A program made the translations under genes and the position numbers. The notes beneath the pieces are model-generated. The model did not search any database. It saw only the letters and a list, made by a program, of their open reading frames with translations, and was not told where the DNA came from. A stretch of DNA of 64,000 bases from Actinoplanes xinjiangensis (GTDB taxonomy: Bacteria > Actinomycetota > Actinomycetes > Mycobacteriales > Micromonosporaceae), in NCBI RefSeq assembly GCF_003148685.1, contig NZ_QGGR01000012.1, forward strand, positions 234,977 through 298,976, in the 5' to 3' direction. Shown here in pieces: positions 40,264 to 49,504 of the stretch. Within the stretch, counting starts at the first letter, position 1. Each line of letters begins with the position of its first letter.

Positions 40264-41874
40264 TCAGACCCGGTAGTTGCTGACCGCGCTGCCGAGCCGC
40301 TGGGCCATCCCGGCGAGCTCGGCGGCGGTGGTCCGCGCCTCGTCGGCACTCCGGGTGGTCTGGTTGGCGGTGGCCGCCACGTTGGTGATGTCGCTGGCGA
40401 TGTGCCCGGAGCCGGTGGCGGCCTCGGCGACGTTGCGGCCCATCTCGCCGGTGGTGGCGGTCTGCTCCTCGACGGCGGCGGCGATGGTGGTGGCGTAGTC
40501 GTTGATCTGGGCGATGACCTGTCCGATGTCGCCGATCGCGGAGACCGCCGCGTCGGTGTCGGACTGGATGGCGGCGATCCGCCTGCTGATGTCCTCGGTG
40601 GCCCGCGCGGTCTCCTGGGCCAGGTCCTTGACCTCGGAGGCGACCACCGCGAAGCCCTTGCCGGACTCGCCGGCCCGGGCGGCCTCGATGGTGGCGTTCA
40701 GCGCCAGCAGGTTGGTCTGCTCGGCGATGCTCGTGATCGCATTGATCACCTCGGTGATCTCGGCGCTGGCCTGACCGAGCTTGGCCATGGTCTCGCTGGT
40801 GCGCTCCGCGGCCGTGGTGGCGGACCCGGCCACCTGGGCGGAGGCGCCGGCACTGGTGGCGATCTCCCGGATCGAGGCGCTCATCTCTTCGGTGCCGGCG
40901 GCGACGGTCTGCACGTTCGCGGAGATCACGTCGGCCGCGGCGGACACCGATCCGGCCTGTTCGGCGGTGGTCTGCGCGGACCGGGTGAGTTCCTCGGCGA
41001 TCGTGGACAGCCGGGCCGAGGTGCTGGACAGGGCGTCGGCGTCGTCGCGGACCTGCCGGACGGTGGTGGCGACATTCTCGGCGGTGTGGTTGAGGGCGGC
41101 GGCGAAGTCACCGATCTCGTCGTTGCCGCCGATGCTGGTCCGGGCGGTCAGGTCACCCTCGTCGATGCGGTGCAGCACCTGCACGCAGTGGGCGAGTGGC
41201 CGGGTGATGCCCCGGGCGAACAGCACCGCGACGGCGGCGCCGATCAGCAGTACGGCCAGGATCGCGACGATGACGACGGTCCGGCCGGTGCGGTAGGCGC
41301 CGGCGGCGCTCTCGTGGGAGGCATCGGCCTCGGCGATGGCGGCGTCGGCGAGTGCGGTCAGGTCGTCGCGCATGGAGGCGACGAGCGGCTGGATCTCGGT
41401 CTTGCGGACCGCGCGGACCTGATCCATCCGCCCCTGTGCGGCGAGGGGGAACAACCGGTCCGTGACGATGACGAGATACTCGTCCCAGACCCCGGTGAAC
41501 GACGTGAGGCTGTCCCGTTCGGCCGGGGTTCCGGCGAGTTTCTGATATCCGGCGCCGATGTCGGCGACGGTGTCGACCTCCGCCTGGAACTCCCTCTGCT
41601 CGGTGGCCCGGGTGTCGGCGTCACCGGCCAGCAGATACTCCAGCGCGTTGATCCGGCCCCGGTTGAACGCCGAGCGCATGTCGGCGATCGCCTGCGCCTT
41701 CAGGGTCTGGGCGTACTCGCCCTCGGCGGCGTCCGACAGCGTGCTCATCTGGCGCAGGGCGAACAGGCCCACCGCGCCGCCGAGGGCCGCCACCAGCAGC
41801 ACGACCACCAGGATCTTGGTACCGATGCGTACGTCGCCTGCCAGGCGGGCCGTCGATGGTACGGGCTGGCTCAT
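40264..41874 (-). CDS. Methyl-accepting chemotaxis protein
   Basis: The protein has 536 residues. TM1 at about 20-40, an extracytoplasmic four-helix sensor (about 45-195), TM2 at about 198-220, a HAMP domain (about 221-273, ARGITRPLAHCVQVLHRI), and a long coiled-coil signalling domain with the conserved tip around EQTNLLALNATIEAARAGE. It relays ligand binding to a CheA/CheW array. No che genes are adjacent. Presence of MCPs implies a motile stage, as in zoospore-forming Actinoplanes. It ends ten bases from the convergent ABC-F gene. Confidence 0.93.
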   Translation of the reverse strand: MSQPVPSTARLAGDVRIGTKILVVVLLVAALGGAVGLFALRQMSTLSDAAEGEYAQTLKAQAIADMRSAFNRGRINALEYLLAGDADTRATEQREFQAEVDTVADIGAGYQKLAGTPAERDSLTSFTGVWDEYLVIVTDRLFPLAAQGRMDQVRAVRKTEIQPLVASMRDDLTALADAAIAEADASHESAAGAYRTGRTVVIVAILAVLLIGAAVAVLFARGITRPLAHCVQVLHRIDEGDLTARTSIGGNDEIGDFAAALNHTAENVATTVRQVRDDADALSSTSARLSTIAEELTRSAQTTAEQAGSVSAAADVISANVQTVAAGTEEMSASIREIATSAGASAQVAGSATTAAERTSETMAKLGQASAEITEVINAITSIAEQTNLLALNATIEAARAGESGKGFAVVASEVKDLAQETARATEDISRRIAAIQSDTDAAVSAIGDIGQVIAQINDYATTIAAAVEEQTATTGEMGRNVAEAATGSGHIASDITNVAATANQTTRSADEARTTAAELAGMAQRLGSAVSNYRV

Positions 41875-42053
41875 GACGTCGTCCCCCTCGTCTGGAATCC
41901 GCCCCCGAACGGATCATTCGCCATCCGTACCGGCTCAACAGGCCGTTCACGGGAAAAGGGTCCGGTGTTGTGGCAGGAGGACACCCGTGAGCCGGTCGGG
42001 ATGTCGATGGCACACATGGATCGGGGCCGGGTGTGGCTCGTAGGGTGTGCGCC

Positions 42054-42818
42054 ATGACGACGCGGGTGGTCACGCTGGACCTGAACGGCCGGACCGCACT
42101 GGTGACCGGCGCCGGTAGCGGCATCGGCCGGGCCTGCGCGGCCCGGCTGGCCGGCGCCGGGGCGACCGTGCTGGTGGCGGACGTGGACGAGACGTCGGCG
42201 AAGGAGGTGGCGGCGGCGATCGGCGGGCGCCCGCTCGTGGTCGACCTGGCCGATCCGGACGCCACCGACGAGGTCGACCCGGCCGTCGACGTGCTGGTCA
42301 ACAACGCCGGGCTGCAACACGTGGCGGCACTGCCGAACTTCCCGCCGGAACGCTTCGCCCACCTCCAGAAGGTCATGGTGGACGCGCCGTTCCGGCTGGC
42401 CCGGCGGGTCCTGCCGCACATGTACGCGCGGGGCTGGGGCCGGATCGTGAACATCTCTTCGGTGCACGGGGTGATCGCCTCGCCGTTCAAGTCGGCCTAT
42501 GTCGCCGCCAAGCACGGCCTGGAAGGGCTGTCGAAGGTGATCGCCCTGGAAGGGGCGCCGCACGGGGTGACCTCGAACTGTGTCGGGCCGGCGTTCGTGC
42601 GTACCCCGCTCGTCGACCGGCAGATCGCCGACCAGGCGCGGGTGCACGGCATCCCGGAGGACCGGGTGGTCGAGGAGATCATGCTGGACCGGGCGGCGAT
42701 CAAACGGCTGATCACGCCGGAGGAGGTGGCCGAACTGGTCGCCTACCTGTGCACGCCGGCCGCCGGTCTGATCACCGGCGCGTCCGTGCCGATCGACGGC
42801 GGATGGACCGCGCACTGA
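42054..42818 (+). CDS. bdh: D-3-hydroxybutyrate dehydrogenase (SDR)
   Basis: The protein has 254 residues and the classical short-chain dehydrogenase layout: TGAGSGIGRACA (cofactor loop), VLVNNAGLQHVA, catalytic Ser-Tyr-Lys in ISSVHGVIASPFKSAYVAAK, and the family-typical IALEGAPHGVTSN and IDGGWTAH end. It oxidises D-3-hydroxybutyrate to acetoacetate with NAD+. ATG 42054 is seven bases after TAGGGT (probable leaderless start). It is followed one base later by a regulator and then an MHS transporter, together a hydroxybutyrate utilisation unit. Confidence 0.9.
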   Translation: MTTRVVTLDLNGRTALVTGAGSGIGRACAARLAGAGATVLVADVDETSAKEVAAAIGGRPLVVDLADPDATDEVDPAVDVLVNNAGLQHVAALPNFPPERFAHLQKVMVDAPFRLARRVLPHMYARGWGRIVNISSVHGVIASPFKSAYVAAKHGLEGLSKVIALEGAPHGVTSNCVGPAFVRTPLVDRQIADQARVHGIPEDRVVEEIMLDRAAIKRLITPEEVAELVAYLCTPAAGLITGASVPIDGGWTAH

Positions 42819-42819
42819 C

Positions 42820-44736
42820 ATGCCGGACGGTCTCGACTACCTGGATCTGCTGGCCCGTGAGGCGGCGCTGATCGAGTTCGAGCGGCCGGTCGTGGCGGCC
42901 CGCACCGCGGGTACGTCCGGAGCCGAACTCGACGGCCTCGAACAGGCCAAGCTCCTCGCGCTGAAGGTACGGGCGCTGCTGGAGCGCCGTCGCCGGCGGG
43001 AGGAGGAACTGTCCGCGCTCTACGACACGGCCGGCGACCTGGCCGGGCTGCGCGACGTGGACGCGGTGCTGCGGGCCATCGTCCACCGGGTGCGGACACT
43101 GCTCAACGTGGACGTCTCCTACATGACGCTGGACGACGCCGAGCGCGGGGACACGTACATGCGGATCACCGACGGGTCGGTGGCGGCCAGTTTCCAGGCG
43201 CTGCGGCTGCCGCCGGGAGCGGGGCTGGGCGGGCTGGTGGCGTTGACCGGGGCACCGTACGCGACGGCGAACTACCCGACCGACACACGGTTCCGGCACA
43301 CCGGCGACATCGATCAGGGTGTGGCCGACGAGGGGCTGGTGGCGATTCTGGGCGTACCGATGCGGTTGGGGTCGGCGGTGATCGGGGTGCTGTTCGCCGC
43401 CAATCGCGCCGAGCGCCCGTTCGCGCGGGAGGAGGTCGCGCTGCTGTCGTCGCTGGCGGCGCACGCCGCGGTGGCGCTGGACACGGCCCGCCTGCTCAGT
43501 GAGACGCAGACCGCGCTGGCCGAACTGTCCGCGGCGAACGCGGTGATCCAGGCACACAGCGCGTCGGTGGAGCGGGCCGCCGCGGCGCACGACCGGATGA
43601 CCGCGGTGGTGCTGCGCGGCGGCGGGGTGGAGGACGTGGCCGCCGACCTGGTCGACGTACTGGCCGGTGTGCTGCTGGTGATCGACGCGGACGGCCGGGT
43701 GCTGGCCACTGCCCGCAGCCCGGGGGTGCCGGCGCAGGTGCCGGAGCCGGCCGGCGCGACCGTCGAGGAGGCGGTGGCCGCCTCCCGCGGGGAGGGCCGC
43801 AGCGTGCGCCGCGGCGACCTGGTGATCGCCGCGGTGGTGGCCGGCGCCGACAACCTGGGTGCGCTGGTGTTCCGGCCGGACCGGCCACTGGCCGATGTGG
43901 ATCAGCGGATCCTGGAGCGGGCCGCGCAGGTGACGGCCCTGTTGCTGCTGTTCCGGCGCACGGTCGCCGACGCCGAGGCGCAGGTTCGCGGTGACCTGCT
44001 CGACGATCTGATCAGCCGGCCGGTCCGTGATCCGGACGCGGTGCGGTCGCGGGCCGCCCGGCTGGGCCTGGACGTCGACGCCCCCTGGGTGGTGGTCGCG
44101 GCCGGTGACGACACCGGTGACGGGCTGGGGCAGCGGGCCGCGTCGTGGGCGCGGACGTTCGCGGCGACCCGGCGCGGGCTGGCGATGCCGCGGGACGGCC
44201 GGCTGGCGCTGCTGCTGCCCGGAGACGACCCGGCCGGGACGGCCCGGCTGGTGGCGAAGGAGCTGAGCCGGACGCTGGGCCGGCCGGTCACCGCGGGCGG
44301 CGCCGGTCCGGCCCGCGGCGCGGAGGGTGTGGCGGGTGCCTACCGGGAGGCCGACCAGTGCCTGAGCGCCCTGGTCACGCTGGGCCGATCCGGCGGGGGC
44401 GGGGGAGCGGCCGATCTGGGGTACGTGGGCCTGCTGCTCGGCGACCGGCGCGACGTCGCCGGCTTCGTGTCCGGAACGGTCGGTCCGGTGATTGACTACG
44501 ACCTGCGCCGGGGCACCGCGCTGGTCCGCACCCTGGAGGCCTACTTCGCCGCCGGTGGCGGACTGGGCCGGGCCGCCGAGGCGCTGCACGTGCACGTCAA
44601 CACGGTCAACCAGCGCCTGGAACGGGTCGCGCAGCTGCTCGGCGACGACTGGCAGCGGCCGGGCCGCGCCCTGGACCTGCAGCTGGCCCTGCGCCTGCAC
44701 CGGCTGCGCGGCCACCTGGGTGACACCACCACCTGA
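42820..44736 (+). CDS. GAF-PucR type transcriptional regulator
   Basis: The protein has 638 residues. A GAF domain at about 60-220 (LNVDVSYMTLDDAERGDTYM, VPMRLGSAVIGVLFAANR) lies behind a helical N-terminus. A CdaR/PucR-like central region follows (about 250-560), then the PucR C-terminal helix-turn-helix (LVRTLEAYFAAGGGLGRAAE, ALHVHVNTVNQRLERVAQLL). It probably senses a metabolite and activates the flanking bdh and transporter genes; the gene starts one base after bdh ends. A Gly-rich loop RSGGGGGAAD near 525 is the only odd feature. Confidence 0.9.
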   Translation: MPDGLDYLDLLAREAALIEFERPVVAARTAGTSGAELDGLEQAKLLALKVRALLERRRRREEELSALYDTAGDLAGLRDVDAVLRAIVHRVRTLLNVDVSYMTLDDAERGDTYMRITDGSVAASFQALRLPPGAGLGGLVALTGAPYATANYPTDTRFRHTGDIDQGVADEGLVAILGVPMRLGSAVIGVLFAANRAERPFAREEVALLSSLAAHAAVALDTARLLSETQTALAELSAANAVIQAHSASVERAAAAHDRMTAVVLRGGGVEDVAADLVDVLAGVLLVIDADGRVLATARSPGVPAQVPEPAGATVEEAVAASRGEGRSVRRGDLVIAAVVAGADNLGALVFRPDRPLADVDQRILERAAQVTALLLLFRRTVADAEAQVRGDLLDDLISRPVRDPDAVRSRAARLGLDVDAPWVVVAAGDDTGDGLGQRAASWARTFAATRRGLAMPRDGRLALLLPGDDPAGTARLVAKELSRTLGRPVTAGGAGPARGAEGVAGAYREADQCLSALVTLGRSGGGGGAADLGYVGLLLGDRRDVAGFVSGTVGPVIDYDLRRGTALVRTLEAYFAAGGGLGRAAEALHVHVNTVNQRLERVAQLLGDDWQRPGRALDLQLALRLHRLRGHLGDTTT

Positions 44737-44836
44737 ACGGCCGTCAATGTGTGGCCCGCATCCATGGGTTCCCGGCCGGTCCCGGACGTAGCGTCCCGGT
44801 ACCACCGAATCCTGTGAACATCCGAGAGGAACGCCC

Positions 44837-46174
44837 ATGGCCTCGATCGCCACCCAACGGGCCCCCATCGTCAAGGTCGTCTTCGCGTCCCTGGTCGGCA
44901 CCGCCGTGGAGTGGTACGACTTCTTCCTCTACGGCTCCGCGGCCGCGCTCGTCTTCGGCGCCCTCTTCTTCCCCTCCTCCGACCCGGTCACCGGCACCCT
45001 GCTGGCGTTCGGGACGTACGCGCTCGGGTTCGTCGCCCGCCCCCTCGGCGGCATCGTGTTCGGCCACTTCGGCGACCGGATCGGCCGTAAACGGATGCTC
45101 GTCGTGTCGCTGATGCTGATGGGCGTGGCGACCGTCGCGATCGGACTGCTGCCCACCTACGCCACGATCGGCCTGGCCGCCCCGGTGCTGCTGCTGGTGT
45201 GCCGGCTCGCGCAGGGTTTCGCGGTCGGCGGCGAATGGGGCGGTGCCGTGCTGATGGCGGCCGAGCACGGCGACGACGCGCGGCGCGGGTTCTGGTCGTC
45301 GTGGCCGCAGGCCGGGGTGGCGCTGGGCAATCTGCTCGCGACCGGGGTGCTGTGGGTGCTGGCCCTGGTGCAGTCCGACGAGGCGTTCAAGGCGTGGGGC
45401 TGGCGGATCCCGTTCCTGCTCAGTGCGGTGCTGGTGCTGGTCGGCCTGTGGGTGCGGCTGAGCATCGAGGAGTCGCCGGTCTTCCAGCAGACCCGGGCGC
45501 GGCTCGCCGAGACCGGGAGGGACCACCAGCCGCTGCGCGAGGTGGTGCGCCGCTACCCCCGGGAGATCCTGGTCGCGATGGGCATGCGGCTGGCCGAGAA
45601 CATCGGCTACTACCTGATCACCGTCATCTCGATCACCTACCTGACGACGTACGCCGGGACGACCGCCGACAAGAGCATGATCCTCACCGCCCTGCTGATC
45701 GGGTCGGCGGTGCAGTTCGTGGTCATCCCGCTGATCGGGGCGGTCTCCGACCGGGTCGGCCGGCGCCCGCTGTATCTGGCCGGTGCGGTCGGGCTCGCGA
45801 TCTGGTCGTACGTCTTCTTCGGCCTGCTGGAGAGCCGCTCCGAACCGAAGATCATCCTCGCCGTGGTGGTCGGCCTGTTCCTGCACGCCCTGATGTACGC
45901 CCCGCAGGCCGCGTTCTTCTCCGAGCTGTTCGGCACCTCGGTCCGCTACACCGGTGCCTCGGTCGGCTACCAGCTGGCGTCGATCCTGGCCGGGGCCCTG
46001 GCGCCGATCATCGCGCTGAAACTGCTCGGCGACGTGGCGAACCCGAACCCGACCGCGGTGGCGATCTACATGACCGTCGCGTCGGTACTGACCGTGGTGG
46101 CGGTGCTCGCCGCGAAGGAGACCGCCCGGACGTCGCTGCGCCACGACCGGGCCCTCGAGGACGTGGCCGACTGA
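44837..46174 (+). CDS. MHS-family major facilitator transporter
   Basis: The protein has 445 residues and 12 membrane helices. The MHS signature is clear: GTAVEWYDFFLYG at the N-terminus, FGHFGDRIGRKRMLV between helices 2 and 3, and LAQGFAVGGEWGGAVLMAAEH in helix 5. Relatives (ProP, KgtP, ShiA) take up small organic acids or osmolytes with protons. Context with bdh suggests D-3-hydroxybutyrate or a related hydroxy acid as substrate. ATG 44837 has GAGAGGAA upstream. Confidence 0.92.
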   Translation: MASIATQRAPIVKVVFASLVGTAVEWYDFFLYGSAAALVFGALFFPSSDPVTGTLLAFGTYALGFVARPLGGIVFGHFGDRIGRKRMLVVSLMLMGVATVAIGLLPTYATIGLAAPVLLLVCRLAQGFAVGGEWGGAVLMAAEHGDDARRGFWSSWPQAGVALGNLLATGVLWVLALVQSDEAFKAWGWRIPFLLSAVLVLVGLWVRLSIEESPVFQQTRARLAETGRDHQPLREVVRRYPREILVAMGMRLAENIGYYLITVISITYLTTYAGTTADKSMILTALLIGSAVQFVVIPLIGAVSDRVGRRPLYLAGAVGLAIWSYVFFGLLESRSEPKIILAVVVGLFLHALMYAPQAAFFSELFGTSVRYTGASVGYQLASILAGALAPIIALKLLGDVANPNPTAVAIYMTVASVLTVVAVLAAKETARTSLRHDRALEDVAD

Positions 46175-46226
46175 ACCGCACCCCAGGGGACCACGCCGGG
46201 GACGATGCTCTGTCATCATCTCCGGC

Positions 46227-46625
46227 GTGATTCGCCTCTACTCGCTGTTCGCGCTGATCGACCTCGTGTTGATCATCGCCGCGCTGATTTCCTGCCTGTC
46301 CGCCGAGGAGCACGAGATCCGGGCCCTGCCGCGGATCGTCTGGGTGATCCTCATCCTGCTCTTCTCGCCGATCGGCCCGATCGCCTGGTTCGTCGCCGGA
46401 CGTCCGGCCCGCCCGGTCCGGCTCAGCGACGGCACCCTCTGGAAGCCGGGCAGTGGCTTCCCGGAGAAGGAGCGGCCCCGCCCGGTGGCGCCGGACGACG
46501 ACCCCGAGTTCCTCAAGCGCGTCGCCGAGCGCAGCAAGCGCGAGGACGAGGACCTGATGCGCAAATGGGAGGCCGACCTGCGGCGACGTGAGGAGGAGCT
46601 GCGACAGCGGGACGACGACGAGTAG
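46227..46625 (+). CDS. Small membrane protein with PLD nuclease N-terminal-like domain
   Basis: The protein has 132 residues from GTG 46227. Two membrane helices (about 5-24 and 37-57) carry the ALPRIVWVILILLFSPIGPIAWFV motif pattern of PLDc_N proteins; a charged C-terminal tail with REEELRQRDDDE may form a coiled coil. Members are short membrane proteins of unknown function found across actinomycetes. No partner gene is evident. Confidence 0.8.
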   Translation: MIRLYSLFALIDLVLIIAALISCLSAEEHEIRALPRIVWVILILLFSPIGPIAWFVAGRPARPVRLSDGTLWKPGSGFPEKERPRPVAPDDDPEFLKRVAERSKREDEDLMRKWEADLRRREEELRQRDDDE

Positions 46626-46744
46626 TCCCTGATTCGCCCACCTCGCTACTCCTCCGGGTCGCGCACGCCGTCGCAGCATCGATGGTCATTGATCAGGCTG
46701 CGGCGTAGGTTGACAACGGGAATCCACTGAAGGGGGCCACGCCG

Positions 46745-47866
46745 ATGACGTTCCGTGACACACCTCCGTTCCGCGCCGACCACGTCGGCAGCCTGCTGCG
46801 GCCGCCGCGCCTGCTGCGGGCCCGTGAGCAGCGCGCTCTCGGGGAGATCAGCGCCGAGCAGTTGCGTACGGTCGAGGACGACGCGATCCGTGAGGTGGTC
46901 CGGATGCAGCGCGACGTGGGGCTGCGCTCCGCCACCGACGGCGAGTTCCGGCGTACCTCCTGGCACATGGACTTCATCTACCGGCTGGGCGGGATCCGGC
47001 CGACCGACGAGAAGATCCAGGTGCATTTCCGCAACGAGAGCGGCGAGCTGGACTTCGAGTCGGCGGCGCTGGCCGTGGACGGGCCGATCACCCTGACCGA
47101 GACGATCTTCGGTGACGACTTCGCGTTCCTGCGGTCGGCGACGGGGGACGAGGTGACCGCGAAGCTGACGATCCCGTCGCCGAGCATGGTCCACTACCGG
47201 GGCGGCCGGGCCGCCATCGATCCGGCGGTCTACCCGGACGAGGAGCGGTTCTGGGCCGACCTGAGCGCCGCCTACGCCGAGCAGGTGCGCCGGGTCGCCG
47301 CACTCGGCTGCCGGTATCTGCAGCTCGACGACACGAGTCTGGCGTATCTCAACGATCCGGCGCAGCGGCGGCTGCTCACCGACCGCGGGGACGACGCCGA
47401 GCATCAGCATCTGCGGTACATCCGGCAGATCAACGCGGCGATCGAGGACCGTCCGGCCGGGCTCAACGTCACCACCCACATGTGCCGTGGCAACTTCCGG
47501 TCGTCGTGGGCGGCCGAGGGCGGCTACGACTTCGTGGCCGAGGCACTCTTCAGCGAGCTGGCCGTCGACGGGTTCTTCCTCGAGTACGACGACGACCGGT
47601 CCGGCGGGTTCGCCCCGCTGCGGTTCGTGCCGCCCGGCAAGACCGTCGTGCTCGGCCTGGTCACCACGAAACGGGGCGCGCTGGAGTCCAAGGACGACCT
47701 GAAGCGCCGCATCGACGAGGCCGCCCGGTACGTACCGCTGGAGCAGTTGTGCCTGTCGCCGCAGTGCGGGTTCTCCTCGACGGTCGAGGGCAACGTCCTC
47801 ACCTACGACGAGCAGGTCGCCAAGCTGCGCCTGATCGCGGAGACCGCCGACGAGGTGTGGGGCTGA
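46745..47866 (+). CDS. Cobalamin-independent methionine synthase-like (MetE C-terminal family) protein
   Basis: The protein has 373 residues, only the catalytic barrel of MetE (YxjG/YxjH type). Zinc ligands are visible: His and Cys in THMCRGNF (about 241-248), Glu in ALFSEL and the second Cys in LSPQCGFSS (about 338-346). The opening FRADHVGSLLRPPRLL is characteristic. It transfers a methyl group to a thiol such as homocysteine; the methyl donor for stand-alone forms is uncertain. RBS AAGGGGG precedes the ATG. No methionine riboswitch is apparent in the 119-base upstream gap. Confidence 0.88.
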   Translation: MTFRDTPPFRADHVGSLLRPPRLLRAREQRALGEISAEQLRTVEDDAIREVVRMQRDVGLRSATDGEFRRTSWHMDFIYRLGGIRPTDEKIQVHFRNESGELDFESAALAVDGPITLTETIFGDDFAFLRSATGDEVTAKLTIPSPSMVHYRGGRAAIDPAVYPDEERFWADLSAAYAEQVRRVAALGCRYLQLDDTSLAYLNDPAQRRLLTDRGDDAEHQHLRYIRQINAAIEDRPAGLNVTTHMCRGNFRSSWAAEGGYDFVAEALFSELAVDGFFLEYDDDRSGGFAPLRFVPPGKTVVLGLVTTKRGALESKDDLKRRIDEAARYVPLEQLCLSPQCGFSSTVEGNVLTYDEQVAKLRLIAETADEVWG

Positions 47867-47870
47867 GCAT

Positions 47871-47897
47871 CCACCGGCCGTGACTCACGGCTGGTGG
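47871..47897. terminator. Bidirectional terminator
   Basis: CCACCGGCCGTG (47871-47882) pairs with CACGGCTGGTGG (47886-47897) with one G-U position and a 3-base loop. It lies between convergent genes and includes the last codons of the histidine kinase. Confidence 0.8.
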
Positions 47898-49504
47898 ACC
47901 GGGGCCAGCGCCTCACCGACGGTGGCCAGCAGCTCCACGGCGGTGAACGGTTTCTGGACGATCCGGGTGGCCGGCGGGATGTCGTAGCGGCGGCGCAGTT
48001 CGGCGTCGCTGTACCCGGACATGAACAGCACCCGCAGGCCGGGGCAGCGGGCCGTCAGCTGGGCGGCGACGGCCGGGCCGGAGCGGCCGGGCAGGACCAC
48101 ATCGGTGATCAGCAGGGCGACGTCGGTCAGGTCGACCCCGGCCGCGGCGTCCTCGCTGATCGCCGTGGTGCGGTACCCGTTCTCCTGGAGGATGCGGACC
48201 ACCAGGTCACGTACGTAGTCCTCGTCCTCGATCACCAGCACCCGCTGCCCGTCGCCGCCGGGGCCGGCCTGGACCGGCCGGTGTCCGGTACCGACGGCCC
48301 GCCCGGCGGCGTACGGCAGCAGGATCCGGAACGTGGTGCCGACCCCGGGTACCGAGTCGACGCTGATGTGACCGCCCGCGTCGCCGACGATGCCGTAGAC
48401 CGTGGACAGTCCCAGCCCGGTGCCCCGGTCGGCCGGTTTCGTGGTGAAGAACGGCTCGAAAAGCCGATCACGGACCTCGGCGGACATCCCGGTTCCGGTG
48501 TCACTCACGGTCAGCCGGGCATAACGACCGGGCGGCAGCGGTACGGCCGACACGCCCCGGATCTCGGTGAGGCCGGTCTCGACCACCACGACACCCCCGT
48601 CGGGCATCGCGTCCCGCGCGTTGATCACCAGGTTGAGCAGGATCTGGTCGAGCCGCCCCCGGTTGGCGTACACCGGAACCGCCGCACCGCACGGTCGGCA
48701 CACCAGCCGGACGTCGGCGCCGATCGTCCTGGTCAGCAGCTCCCCGGACCGCTTCACCGCCTCGTTGAGGTCGACCACCTCGACCTGGGTCGGCTCCCGT
48801 TTCGCGAAGAGCAGCAGTTGCTCGGTCAGTACGCGGGCCCGGTCGGCCGCGTCCCGGATCCGGGACAGATCCGCGGCACCGTCGCCGGTGACCTCGTCGG
48901 CCAGGAAGTCGGCGTAGTTCAGGATGATCGCGAGCAGGTTGTTGAAGTCGTGGGCGACCCCGCCGGCGAGCTGCCCGAGGCTCTCCAGGCGGGCCGCCCG
49001 GGCCGACCGCTCGACGGCCCGTCGTTCCTCCGCCTGGAAGCGCCGTTTCTCGGTGATGTCCCGTTCGGTGGCAGCGGCGGCCACGACGGTGCCGTGCTGG
49101 TCACGGATCGGCGAGACGGTCACCGACACCAGCAGCGAGCTGCCGTCCCGGCGGATCCGGAGGGTCTCCTCGAGGTGGATGTGCCCGCCCGTGGCCAGTA
49201 CGGCGAGGGCCTGCTCCAGGGTGGGATCGGCGCCCGGCGGCAGGATGCCGCGGAACGGGGTGCCCAGCACCTCCTCGGCCGACCATCCGTAGAGGCGTTC
49301 GGCGCCCTTGTTCCAGACCGTCACCGTGCCGTCCAGAGTGCAGGCGATGATCGCGTCGGCGGACTGGTCGGCCATCGCGGCCAGCAGCTCCCGGTCCTGG
49401 GTGTAGATGTGGGCGGGCCCGCGCAGACGGCGGCCGCTGAACCAGCCGAGCAGCCCGGCGCCGGTCGCGGCCAGGACGGCCATGGCGGTGCCTCTCGGGA
49501 GCAT
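47885..49504 (-). CDS. Hybrid sensor histidine kinase with PAS and receiver domains
   Basis: The protein has 539 residues. A short N-terminal hydrophobic segment (about 8-22) is followed by a PAS domain (about 40-150, SADAIIACTLDGTVTVWNKGAERLYGW), a HisKA dimer with H185 in GGVAHDFNNLLAII, an ATPase domain (VINARDAMPDGG, DTGTGMS, GTGLGLSTVYGI), and a C-terminal receiver with D468 in LLITDVVLPGRSG. Topology suggests cytoplasmic sensing. The Cys and Pro-rich 49505-49989 gap upstream contains no partner regulator, so output passes to an unlinked protein. Confidence 0.92.
   Translation of the reverse strand: MLPRGTAMAVLAATGAGLLGWFSGRRLRGPAHIYTQDRELLAAMADQSADAIIACTLDGTVTVWNKGAERLYGWSAEEVLGTPFRGILPPGADPTLEQALAVLATGGHIHLEETLRIRRDGSSLLVSVTVSPIRDQHGTVVAAAATERDITEKRRFQAEERRAVERSARAARLESLGQLAGGVAHDFNNLLAIILNYADFLADEVTGDGAADLSRIRDAADRARVLTEQLLLFAKREPTQVEVVDLNEAVKRSGELLTRTIGADVRLVCRPCGAAVPVYANRGRLDQILLNLVINARDAMPDGGVVVVETGLTEIRGVSAVPLPPGRYARLTVSDTGTGMSAEVRDRLFEPFFTTKPADRGTGLGLSTVYGIVGDAGGHISVDSVPGVGTTFRILLPYAAGRAVGTGHRPVQAGPGGDGQRVLVIEDEDYVRDLVVRILQENGYRTTAISEDAAAGVDLTDVALLITDVVLPGRSGPAVAAQLTARCPGLRVLFMSGYSDAELRRRYDIPPATRIVQKPFTAVELLATVGEALAPVHQP

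Noticed and set aside
38571..40349. 592-codon minus-strand frame opposite the ABC-F gene
   Set aside because: Antisense shadow; the plus strand has complete Walker and signature motifs in both ATPase domains.
46626..46744. Methionine- or B12-responsive riboswitch before the MetE-like gene
   Set aside because: The 119-base gap is too short for a cobalamin riboswitch and shows no SAM or B12 box.
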